Shown one piece after another: positions 1 through 6,648 of a stretch of DNA of 8,673 bases; position 1 is the stretch's first letter; every line of letters starts with the position of its first letter. The position numbers and the translations under genes were made by a program. The stretch covers positions 1-8,673 of the forward strand of contig JANYHY010000530.1 in the NCBI GenBank assembly GCA_025362165.1. The letters are read 5' to 3'. Under the pieces are notes generated by a model that was not told the origin of the DNA, ran no database searches, and saw only the letters and a list, made by a program, of their open reading frames with translations. The stretch comes from Myxococcales bacterium. GTDB lineage: Bacteria > Myxococcota_A > Polyangia > Polyangiales > Polyangiaceae.

Positions 1-515
1 GCGAAGCGCTCGCGCGACAGCAGTCGCTCCTCCAGCCGCGCGGCGCACTCGACGAGTTGCCGGTGCTCCACGGCTTTTTCTACGGAGAGCATTACCACAT
101 CGTTCGTCGTGAACGGCTTCGTCAAGAAATCGTAGGCGCCCGCCTTCACTGCCTGCACTGCTGTATCCCCGTCTGCGAAGGCCGTCATCATGATGACCTC
201 GATCGATGGCCACCTTGCCTTCGTCTCGCGAAGGACCTCCAGGCCCGTCACACGCGGCATCATCAGATCGAGGAGCATTACGTCTGGCGACGATGTCCCT
301 AGCTCATCGAGCGCGGCGCGCCCTCCATCGGCGGTCGTGACGACGAAGCCCTTGGCGGCGAGGATCTTCGCGATGCTCTTGCGCGAGGTGGGCTCGTCGT
401 CCACCACGAGCACGTGAGTTCGGCCGGGCGCTCCTTGCGCGGAGGGTGCGCCGCTCAATCTCCGGATGCCAGTCTGCGAAACGCTCGTCGTCACGGGCTC
501 GAAGGTGATGCGCAC
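1..515 (-). CDS. Response regulator, receiver domain (C-terminal part beyond the window)
   Basis: This is the N-terminal part of a two-component response regulator that accepts phosphate from a partner histidine kinase in the cytoplasm. Reading from GTG at 515 gives 171 codons, open to the left edge. Residues about 35-150 form a CheY-like receiver: VVDDEP (acidic pair D39/D40), phospho-acceptor D83 in LLDLMMP, the switch Thr T111 in MMTAF, and conserved K133 in LTKPF. A helical stretch follows (VEKAVEHRQLVECAARLEER), which in this family often leads into an output domain. That domain is outside the window, so I cannot say whether it is a sigma-54 AAA+ domain, a phosphatase or something else. 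The start is uncertain: GTG 515 leaves an unusual 34-residue, Pro/Gly/Ser-containing leader, has no clear ribosome site, and GTG 411-413 directly before the domain is an alternative. The gene begins 22 nt after the mutY stop, so co-transcription is likely. The receiver call is secure; the output function is unknown. Confidence 0.9.
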   Translation of the reverse strand, partial: MRITFEPVTTSVSQTGIRRLSGAPSAQGAPGRTHVLVVDDEPTSRKSIAKILAAKGFVVTTADGGRAALDELGTSSPDVMLLDLMMPRVTGLEVLRETKARWPSIEVIMMTAFADGDTAVQAVKAGAYDFLTKPFTTNDVVMLSVEKAVEHRQLVECAARLEERLLSRERF

Positions 516-537
516 TGCCCACCGATCATAACTCCAC

Positions 538-1659
538 TCACTGAGCCGCCACGATCAGTTTTTTCGTGAGGGTCGCGCACGCGAGCTTCTTCCTGGCGCT
601 CGGGTCCGCGAGCACGAACGCGTCGTAAGGCGCGAGGACGGGCGATTTTTTTGAGACGCGCGCACGCACCGGCAGCTCCGCCCGGACCACCGTGATCATC
701 ATGCGCCTGTGCGTGAGCACGTGGAGCACATCACCCACGACGCGAACACGGGAGGCAGCCAAATCCAGCCCTCGCGCGAGGCCAGCCGCGATCGTCTTCG
801 CGTCTTGTTGATCAGTTGCGTCCGCCATCGGTGGCTCCCACATTCCGTTCATGAGCTCCACTCCCGCACGCCGACCCAAGAGGACGCGTGCACCTGCGAA
901 GGCGACGAGCGCCACACGACGCCAAGCCACAGGCGCTGTCTTGCGTGTCATGATCGGCAGTCTGTGCTCGAGCCCGCGAGCGCGAGCCTCGCAATGATGT
1001 CGCGACGGACACTCTCCGCATCGCGGCGCGCGCGGCGTGCAGACCATCGCGCCGAGCTCCATCAACGCCTGATTGAAGGCGCCCGCGTCCTCGGAAGCGG
1101 AGCGCATGCGCACGAGCTCTCCCGCGAGCTCCCACACACGTCGCTGTCCCACGCCACGGCTCACTTCCGCCTCGATCGCGAACCATCGCGCGAGCACGCG
1201 CGCGACGTTGCCATCCACCAGCGGTGTCGCCTCACCGTGCGCGATGCTCGCGATGGCCCCTGCCGTGTAGCGGCCGATACCCGGCACGCGCTCGAGGTCT
1301 GCCGCGGTCTTCGGTAGTCCGACAGCGCGCACAGCCGCGGCGCCCTGATGCAGCAAGCGCGCGCGCCGGTAGTAGCCGAGGCCGCTCCAGGTCGTGAGCA
1401 CCTCTCCCAGGTCTGCATTGGCGAGCGCGCTCACGGTCGGGTACGCGCGCATGAATCGATCGTAGTAGCCGAGCACGGTGTCGACGCGCGTCTGCTGGAG
1501 CATCACTTCGCTCACCCAGATCGCGTAGGGATCGCGCGTCCTGCGCCAAGGTAAATCTCGCTTATTTTGCCGGTACCAAGACAAGAGCGCGATCACGAAG
1601 TCTTCGTGGCGACCTTGCGCAAGAGCTTCGGAATGCGCAGCCTTCTTCTTGGCAGACAT
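538..1659 (-). CDS. mutY: A/G-specific adenine glycosylase MutY
   Basis: MutY removes adenine mispaired with 8-oxoguanine, the last defence of the GO base-excision repair pathway. The 373-residue protein has the full family architecture. Catalytic Glu E51 lies in SEVMLQQTRV. The helix-hairpin-helix is VPGIGRYTAGAIAS (125-138), including the Tyr of the active site. Catalytic Asp D149 lies in LVDGNV. A [4Fe-4S] ligand set C207-X6-C214-X2-C217-X5-C223 follows. A C-terminal NUDIX-like 8-oxoG recognition domain (about 243-373) contains MWEPPM and an HVLTHRR stretch at the place of the family's FSH loop. Length is normal. The start is chosen at ATG 1659. An in-frame ATG at 1704 adds 15 residues (MKNESAAATLGDRLV) but would run over the divergent small membrane protein gene; a GTG inside EDFVIALL is a third option. 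No good Shine-Dalgarno favours any of them. The response regulator follows 22 nt downstream. Identity is near certain; only the start is open. Confidence 0.97.
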   Translation of the reverse strand: MSAKKKAAHSEALAQGRHEDFVIALLSWYRQNKRDLPWRRTRDPYAIWVSEVMLQQTRVDTVLGYYDRFMRAYPTVSALANADLGEVLTTWSGLGYYRRARLLHQGAAAVRAVGLPKTAADLERVPGIGRYTAGAIASIAHGEATPLVDGNVARVLARWFAIEAEVSRGVGQRRVWELAGELVRMRSASEDAGAFNQALMELGAMVCTPRAPRCGECPSRHHCEARARGLEHRLPIMTRKTAPVAWRRVALVAFAGARVLLGRRAGVELMNGMWEPPMADATDQQDAKTIAAGLARGLDLAASRVRVVGDVLHVLTHRRMMITVVRAELPVRARVSKKSPVLAPYDAFVLADPSARKKLACATLTKKLIVAAQ

Positions 1660-1861
1660 GACCAAACGATCTCCCAACGTGGCAGCGGCGCTCTCGTTCT
1701 TCATCCCTGGGGCAGGCCAGATCTACAATGGCAAGTTCTTACGAGGGATCTTCTGGCTGATCGTGACTCCAGGTCTTTGGATCGGCACCGGCGGAACGCT
1801 CGGCTGGGTGTGCCATGTCATCGCTGCATACACCGCGTACTCGTACGCGAAGCGACACTGA
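1658..1861 (+). CDS. Small two-helix membrane protein, TM2-like
   Basis: This gene encodes a 67-residue protein with the hallmark SFFIPGAGQIYNGKFLRG (residues 13-30). That stretch belongs to a widespread class of tiny TM2-like membrane proteins whose function is mostly unknown. After it come two hydrophobic segments, about 29-45 (IFWLIVTPGLWIG) and 48-64 (LGWVCHVIAAYTAYSYA), joined by a short Gly/Thr turn, and a basic tail (KRH). ATG 1658 is preferred; an in-frame TTG at 1649 would add three residues. No Shine-Dalgarno is visible upstream, and its start codon overlaps the mutY start on the other strand, so its promoter must lie inside mutY. The gene ends 10 bp before the stop of the convergent lipoprotein gene, and no terminator hairpin is visible in that gap. 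The family match makes it a real gene; the role is not known. Confidence 0.8.
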   Translation: MTKRSPNVAAALSFFIPGAGQIYNGKFLRGIFWLIVTPGLWIGTGGTLGWVCHVIAAYTAYSYAKRH

Positions 1862-1871
1862 GTCACGAACG

Positions 1872-3899
1872 TCACTTGAGGACGTGATAATCGAGCGTGA
1901 ACGGGCCCTCGTTGCCGGTCATGTGTCCGCTCACGATCACGTAGTAGGTGCCGGCCTCGAGCGACGTGTCGATGACGGAGTGGTGCGAGTCTTGTGAGTC
2001 GTTGTTGCATGCCGCCTCGGCGGACCGGGCGGAGGTGGAGCCCTCAGGCTCGACGCACGTCTTGCGAATCACGAGCACGCCGTCCCAAGTCGGAGTGGAC
2101 AGCGCGACTCGCACGTGTGTGCGCGCCGCGACAGTGATCTTGTATTCGCGATCCGGCGACGCCTGCGATGGCTCTGATCCGCCGCAGCTCGTCGTGAACT
2201 TGTGTCCCTGCCCGGTCGTCGACGCGTTGACGGTCTGCCCATCCGCGAGCGGAGGTGCGGCCTTGCACGCGTTCTCCATCGCGCCTACGTCCTTCAGCTC
2301 GAAGTCGAAGTTGTACTTGCCGAAGTTGTCCACGCTCGTGCCGTCGACCGCGAGATAGTACGTGCCGGCAGGGAGCACCTTGTCGAGCGAGTTGCCACAC
2401 GAGAGCTCGCTGGCGCGGTCGCCGCACGTCTTCTGCAAGACGAACAGGTGCTCACCGTCTTGTTGCCCCATCGTCGCGCTCACCCGCGATTTATGCGGTA
2501 GATCGACGCGATAGACCACGTCTGCGGCGCCCTGCCCTCCGCACCGACCGGCGATGTCGTCCTTCGCGAAGAACGTGTCGCCCGCGACGTTCGGGTCTGT
2601 CTTGTTCAAGATCTCCGCGTCCGCGCACCCGTCTCCTTGCACGCCCGAGCCTGTCTCCGGAGCGGTCTCCGCGGCGAGCGTGAAGCGCCCGTCCACGTCG
2701 TGATCGCGCGAGTCTGCGAACACAGCGTAGCTGCCTGGGTCCATCACTCCAACGAACGCGGCCTCCTCGTCTGCACCGCTCGTGTCCCGACACGATATCT
2801 CGGTCTGGTCGTCCGAGCAGGTGCGGCGCACGTAGACGACCGGCGTAAAATCGCTCGAGTGCTCGACGATTCGCACACGCGATCGCTGGCCGAGATCCAA
2901 GTGATAGATCGTATCCTTGCCCTTGCTGTCCTCACCGCAGCTCGCGTGCGCGAGATCGAACGCGCTGGTCGTCGACCCGTTGATCGTGGAGCCCAGCGGG
3001 AGCGAGCGCGCGTTCCGGCACGCGTCCGCGATCGACGGCACGTCGCTCATGGTGACGTGCAGCTTGAAGTTGCCGGTGTTGTTGTCGTAGCCGTCCACGA
3101 AGATGAAGTACGTCCCTGGATCGACGATCACGTCGAATTTCGAGGCGCGAGCGTTGTTCTCTGCGTCGTCATTGCAGGCACCTTCGACCTCGGCGTCTGC
3201 GGAGTCGCACTCCTCTTTGCGCATGTACAGCACGCCGTCGAACGAGGTCTCTGTCTCCACGACGAGCCGCTTCTGCGCGGGCACTTCGAGGCGATAGACG
3301 ATCTCTTTGCTGCGCGACTGCGTGCAAGATCCTTCGTTCTGCGATTCACCGCGTGAGGTGTTCCCGGTGAACTCGCCAGGACCGATGACGATCGGCGCCT
3401 CGCACGTGCCGTTCCCCGCGAGCGCGGCTGCGTTGGGTCCCGTGGCGGATCCGCCTGCGTTCACGCCGCCGCTCCACATCGCGGTCAAGAACTCGCCAGA
3501 GCCCGAGGCCATCTTCAGGACGAGCGTGTATGTGCCGGCGGTCTCGACGCACGCGCGCAGCACGGCTTGCGCCTCGTGCGACGCGTCCTTCGCGACGGGG
3601 TTGCCGCGCGGATCCAAGAGCTGCGCGTCCAGATCGCGTACGCCCTCGCCACCCATCGTCACGAGCGTCGCGCACTGCGCCCCGAGCTCGATCGGCAAAC
3701 GCGCCTCGCGCCCTTCTACGAGCGTGCCTTGCTGCACGGGTCCGACCTGCGCGAGGCCCATCGACGTGAGCGTGTTGTGCACTGCGACGAATCGCGGATC
3801 GATCTCGGTAGCCCGAGAGGACGCGCAAGCGCCCAGCGCCGCCGCGAAGAGGGAGACGGCGGCCGCGAGGCCAAACCGCCGTCGTCGTGTCGTTTCCAT
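1872..3899 (-). CDS. Lipoprotein with four tandem Cys-patterned PPC-like modules
   Basis: A 675-residue secreted lipoprotein, probably attached to the outer membrane. The N-terminus has a basic RRRR stretch, a hydrophobic core and a lipobox LGAC with lipidated Cys C25. The rest is beta-rich and repetitive. A diverged first module (about 47-143, two Cys) is followed by four clear modules at about 166-283, 294-410, 425-536 and 545-674. Each has a Cys pair 26-28 residues apart, a VYRL/IYHL-like strand, an R-x-x-C step, a second Cys pair and a PGTYFIFVDG-like strand ending in a G-x-F/Y strand. This resembles bacterial pre-peptidase C-terminal (PPC) beta-sandwich domains, which usually accompany secreted enzymes, but no peptidase or other catalytic domain is present. 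ATG 3899 shares its A with the kinase stop TGA (TGATG), implying translational coupling. It is the last gene of the block. A binding or structural role in the envelope is inference; signal and repeats are seen directly. Confidence 0.9.
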   Translation of the reverse strand: METTRRRRFGLAAAVSLFAAALGACASSRATEIDPRFVAVHNTLTSMGLAQVGPVQQGTLVEGREARLPIELGAQCATLVTMGGEGVRDLDAQLLDPRGNPVAKDASHEAQAVLRACVETAGTYTLVLKMASGSGEFLTAMWSGGVNAGGSATGPNAAALAGNGTCEAPIVIGPGEFTGNTSRGESQNEGSCTQSRSKEIVYRLEVPAQKRLVVETETSFDGVLYMRKEECDSADAEVEGACNDDAENNARASKFDVIVDPGTYFIFVDGYDNNTGNFKLHVTMSDVPSIADACRNARSLPLGSTINGSTTSAFDLAHASCGEDSKGKDTIYHLDLGQRSRVRIVEHSSDFTPVVYVRRTCSDDQTEISCRDTSGADEEAAFVGVMDPGSYAVFADSRDHDVDGRFTLAAETAPETGSGVQGDGCADAEILNKTDPNVAGDTFFAKDDIAGRCGGQGAADVVYRVDLPHKSRVSATMGQQDGEHLFVLQKTCGDRASELSCGNSLDKVLPAGTYYLAVDGTSVDNFGKYNFDFELKDVGAMENACKAAPPLADGQTVNASTTGQGHKFTTSCGGSEPSQASPDREYKITVAARTHVRVALSTPTWDGVLVIRKTCVEPEGSTSARSAEAACNNDSQDSHHSVIDTSLEAGTYYVIVSGHMTGNEGPFTLDYHVLK

Positions 3900-5503
3900 C
3901 AGCGATAGGGATTGTTGGAGATGTCGTCTGGGACTGCGGAGGTGGTGGGCTTGGTGGTCGCGGTCGTCGTGGTCGGGTGCGTATTGGTAGTGGTAGTGGG
4001 CGGCCTTCCGTGAACGACGTGTCCAGTGCTGGGCGGAGCCGTCACCGTAGGTGGCGTCACTGCAGGCGTGATGGCGACGCTCGCGCTCGGCGGCGGAACG
4101 GCGGACGGAGTCGCGATGCTCGGCGGCACCATGGCGGTGTCGGCTGTGTCCACGTGGCCGGTAGCTACGACGGCACCTTTGTCGCGGAGCTTCAACGCGA
4201 AGAAGGAAGCTCCACCCAACAACAACATCGCGACCAGCGCGATCGGGATCCAGGCACGCGAGCGCGGTTTGTCGACAGCAATCGCAGCGACGGGCGGCTG
4301 CGCGAATTCAGGCGGCAACTCCATCACCGCAGAAGAGACGCTCGAGACGCTGGGTGCGGGGGTCGAGTTCGAGCGTGACGCTTGCGGCCGTGCGCCAGTT
4401 CCAGTGCCGGTCACTTCCCCTCTCGTCGGTGATGGCAACAAGCGAGGATCGTTCGGACGACTCGGCTCGCTACGAGACAGCCACGCGCGCACCGCGTCAC
4501 GCTGCTGCGAAATGTCCGTGCCCATCACTGTCGTGAGGTGGGTCTGAACGTCTTTGTGCGAGCCGAGCACGCCAGCCGTGCGGGCGGCCTTTTCAAGCGC
4601 TTCTGCAAAGTCGGCGCACGTGTCGAAGCGCTTCTCCGGCTCGCGCTCGAGCGCCTTGCTGCAGATGTCCTCGAGCGCCTGCGGCATCGTCGGGTTGGCG
4701 CTGCGCAACAGCGGGATGGGCTCGTAGAGCACGCGATTGAGCGTGTCTGCCTCGCCCTCGCCTTTGAAGAGGCGTCGCTGCGCGAGCGTCTCCCAAACGA
4801 CGATGCCCATCGCGAAGATGTCCGCGCGGCGATCGACCTCTTTGCCGCGCGCTTGCTCCGGCGCCATGTACGCGAGCTTGCCTTTGAGCTGACCGGTGCG
4901 CGTAGTCGACAGTCGCGTCGCCGCGCGCGCGACGCCGAAGTCCGTGATGCGCGCGCTTCCGTCCACGCCGACCAGGATGTTTTGCGGAGACACGTCGCGG
5001 TGTACGATTTGGAGCGGCTTGCCGTCGTCGTCGAGGAGCTCGTGCGCTGCGTGCAAACCGGCGAGCGTATCGAGCAAGCATCGAACCCCCGCGCGGGTTG
5101 GGAGCGCAGCCCCAGCCTGTGCGCTGCGCGCGAGGAGCCTCGCGAGCGTGTCACCCTCGATGTACTCCATGACGAGGTAGTAGCCCTCGGGGCTCTCACC
5201 GATCTCGACGATGGGCACCACGTTGGGGTGGTGGAGTCGCGCAGCCAAGCGCGCCTCATCGAGAAACATCTGGATGAACTCGTTATCGTTGGCGAGGTGT
5301 GGGTGCAGCCGCTTGATCGCCACGAAGCGCTGAAACCCGCCAGCTCCCGACAGCCGCGCGAGATACACGGTGGCCATGCCACCGCTCGCGAGCTCTGCGA
5401 TGAGCTCGAAGCGATCGAGACGGCGCTCGGCATCTGCTTCGGACAGGAACTTGGGCACGGACCTTCTGCTCAGTGTAGCCGATCTCGCGCTAGACGGAAG
5501 CAT
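3899..5503 (-). CDS. Transmembrane Ser/Thr protein kinase (eukaryotic-like)
   Basis: This gene encodes a Hanks-type kinase that phosphorylates Ser/Thr of cytoplasmic targets. Counting from ATG 5503 (534 residues), the domain spans about 32-305. It has a glycine loop LASGGMATVYLA, ATP-anchoring K64 (VAIKRL), the partner Glu E83 (FLDEARLAARL), catalytic loop HRDVSPQN with D170, DFG at 188-190, an activation loop rich in Ser/Thr (LSTTRTGQ), and APE at 214-216. All catalytic residues are present, so it should be active. A Ser/Pro-rich juxtamembrane linker leads to one membrane helix (about 417-438, WIPIALVAMLLLGGASFFAL). The outside tail of about 95 residues is Pro/Thr/Ala-rich with runs of TTTT, with no folded sensor domain. 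The start is uncertain: TTG 5560 (14 nt after the upstream stop) and GTG 5458 (behind AGAAGG) are alternatives. The upstream neighbour is the TPR/PEGA-like protein, and the stop overlaps the lipoprotein start by one base. The call is secure; stimulus and substrates are unknown. Confidence 0.95.
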   Translation of the reverse strand: MLPSSARSATLSRRSVPKFLSEADAERRLDRFELIAELASGGMATVYLARLSGAGGFQRFVAIKRLHPHLANDNEFIQMFLDEARLAARLHHPNVVPIVEIGESPEGYYLVMEYIEGDTLARLLARSAQAGAALPTRAGVRCLLDTLAGLHAAHELLDDDGKPLQIVHRDVSPQNILVGVDGSARITDFGVARAATRLSTTRTGQLKGKLAYMAPEQARGKEVDRRADIFAMGIVVWETLAQRRLFKGEGEADTLNRVLYEPIPLLRSANPTMPQALEDICSKALEREPEKRFDTCADFAEALEKAARTAGVLGSHKDVQTHLTTVMGTDISQQRDAVRAWLSRSEPSRPNDPRLLPSPTRGEVTGTGTGARPQASRSNSTPAPSVSSVSSAVMELPPEFAQPPVAAIAVDKPRSRAWIPIALVAMLLLGGASFFALKLRDKGAVVATGHVDTADTAMVPPSIATPSAVPPPSASVAITPAVTPPTVTAPPSTGHVVHGRPPTTTTNTHPTTTTATTKPTTSAVPDDISNNPYR

Positions 5504-5574
5504 TGCTGCTGGCGAAGCCAATCCCCTTAGTTGTTGGCGTTCGCCGTAAGGCGACGACAAGCCACCTGTACTGA

Positions 5575-6570
5575 TTAGAAGGCGCCTTGGAACCCGACCG
5601 CGCCACCCGTGGGAGTGACGACCAACGTCGGGCTGACGAGCCTCGCCGCCTCTCTCTTAGGGGTCGACCACTGCGTCAAGAAGAGACCGATGACACCCGT
5701 GAGCACGCCGAGCCCAGCGGTGACGCCAATCAGGATGTTGGTACGAAGCTGCGCGTTTCTGCCGGTTTGGTACTCTGGACAGGTCTCGCCGAGACCGACA
5801 CACTTCTGCTTGACGACGTCAGTGCCGGGGTTGTTGAGCGTGTCCACGCCAGACCACGCGAGCACGCCTCCAGAGATGGCCGTGAGACTCAGGCCCACGA
5901 AGAACAGCGCTGGCCCAAGCGGCTTGGTCGACGGGGGCGGCGGCGGTGGACCCGTGACCACCGTCTGCACAGGGGTGTTCGTGTTCCCGTCTGGAGGCGG
6001 AGGCTTCACTGGCATCGGAGGCGCAGTCAGCGTGAAGTCCTGCTTGGTCCCGGGCTTGCTCTCGATCTTGAGCTCTTTGGAGCGGTCTCCAGGCCAGCTC
6101 ACGGTCAGGGTGTGAGCGCCGGGCTCGAAGTAGAGTGTGAGCTTGGTCGCGTCCTCGAGAGACACGACGTGACTGTCTGCGGCGACTCCGCACTCTGGAT
6201 CGCACGTCACGCTCACTCTGTGGAGCTTCTGATCTGCCTCGACGAGCGTGTCTCTCGCGGTGTCCATCGTCGCCTTGTCGTCGCTGTATTTGACCTGCGC
6301 GAGCGCCGCGAGCGTGGCCGCGCGAGAGAGCTGCCCGGACTGACGGCGCGCTCGCATCGCGTTGCGTAGCGTCTGCGCGTTGGGCGCGTCGTGGTACGCG
6401 TTCTCGAAGTGAATCGCGGCCTCTTCGAACTTGTTGTCCGTGTATGCGCGGCGACCAGCGTCGTACTCTGCTGCGGCGGACTTGATCCGCTCCGCGTTCT
6501 GGGCGCGCGCGCCGACGGACATCGACAGCGACACGGCGAGCAGCGAACCGATCAGCCACGACCTCTGCAT
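5575..6570 (-). CDS. Exported TPR and PEGA-like protein with two C-terminal membrane helices
   Basis: I do not know a named family for the whole protein. From ATG 6570 (331 residues) it starts with a classical signal peptide (MQRSWLIGSLLAVSLSMSV, then cleavage after GARA). A helical TPR-like region follows (about 28-115, with AAAEYDAGRRAYTDNKFEEA and HFENAYHDAPN). Next is a compact PEGA-like beta domain (about 118-182; YFEPGAHTLTVSW is the typical core) holding two Cys, then a poly-Pro linker (185-217). Two hydrophobic helices end the protein (about 219-240 and 278-299) with a loop between them containing two Cys. Similar TPR/PEGA proteins are common beside Ser/Thr kinases in myxobacteria. 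It is first in the block, and its stop lies 14 nt before the earliest possible kinase start. ATG 6609 (13 residues longer) is the main alternative start; neither has a good ribosome site. A role as an envelope partner or scaffold for the kinase is inference. Confidence 0.85.
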   Translation of the reverse strand: MQRSWLIGSLLAVSLSMSVGARAQNAERIKSAAAEYDAGRRAYTDNKFEEAAIHFENAYHDAPNAQTLRNAMRARRQSGQLSRAATLAALAQVKYSDDKATMDTARDTLVEADQKLHRVSVTCDPECGVAADSHVVSLEDATKLTLYFEPGAHTLTVSWPGDRSKELKIESKPGTKQDFTLTAPPMPVKPPPPDGNTNTPVQTVVTGPPPPPPSTKPLGPALFFVGLSLTAISGGVLAWSGVDTLNNPGTDVVKQKCVGLGETCPEYQTGRNAQLRTNILIGVTAGLGVLTGVIGLFLTQWSTPKREAARLVSPTLVVTPTGGAVGFQGAF

Positions 6571-6648
6571 GGCAGTCAGCTTACGGTAACCCTGCCCGCT
6601 TGTCGTCATAGCGATCGGAGCCTGCGCACGATAGACTGACGTGGCTCG
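6571..6648. promoter_or_regulatory. Divergent spacer between the kinase block and the lipoprotein pair
   Basis: This 78-bp spacer must carry the promoters of both divergent units if ATG 6570 is the start on the left. It contains a small palindrome TTACGGTAA (6581-6589) overlapping GGTAACC (6585-6591), flanked by GGCAG (6571-6575) and CTGCC (6592-6596) as outer inverted arms. This is a possible operator, close to the left gene's start. Rightward, TAGACT at 6632-6637 is a weak -10-like match that would give a leader of only a few bases; I see no matching -35. The assignment rests on position and these short patterns only. Confidence 0.3.

Noticed and set aside
709..1317. A 202-codon open frame on the plus strand inside mutY
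   Set aside because: It is fully antisense to the helix-hairpin-helix and iron-sulfur region of mutY, and the product is rich in Arg and His without recognisable domains.
1862..1871. A terminator between the convergent small membrane protein and lipoprotein genes
   Set aside because: The gap is only 10 bp. The local GTCAC repeats are direct, not inverted, and there is no stable stem with a T run.
2637..3356. A 239-codon open frame on the plus strand across the repeat lipoprotein gene
   Set aside because: The minus strand here encodes clear PPC-like repeats. The plus translation repeats only because it mirrors those modules, and has no signal or motif of its own.
4538..5530. A 330-codon open frame on the plus strand across the kinase gene
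   Set aside because: It lies antisense to the kinase catalytic domain, whose motifs are all intact on the minus strand. Its translation is Arg/Glu/Ala-rich without any family pattern, as expected for the complement of GC-rich coding DNA.
6632..6637. TAGACT as a firm -10 promoter element
   Set aside because: It matches the consensus at four of six positions, but no -35 element is found at a normal distance. It is kept only as a weak note in the spacer entry.
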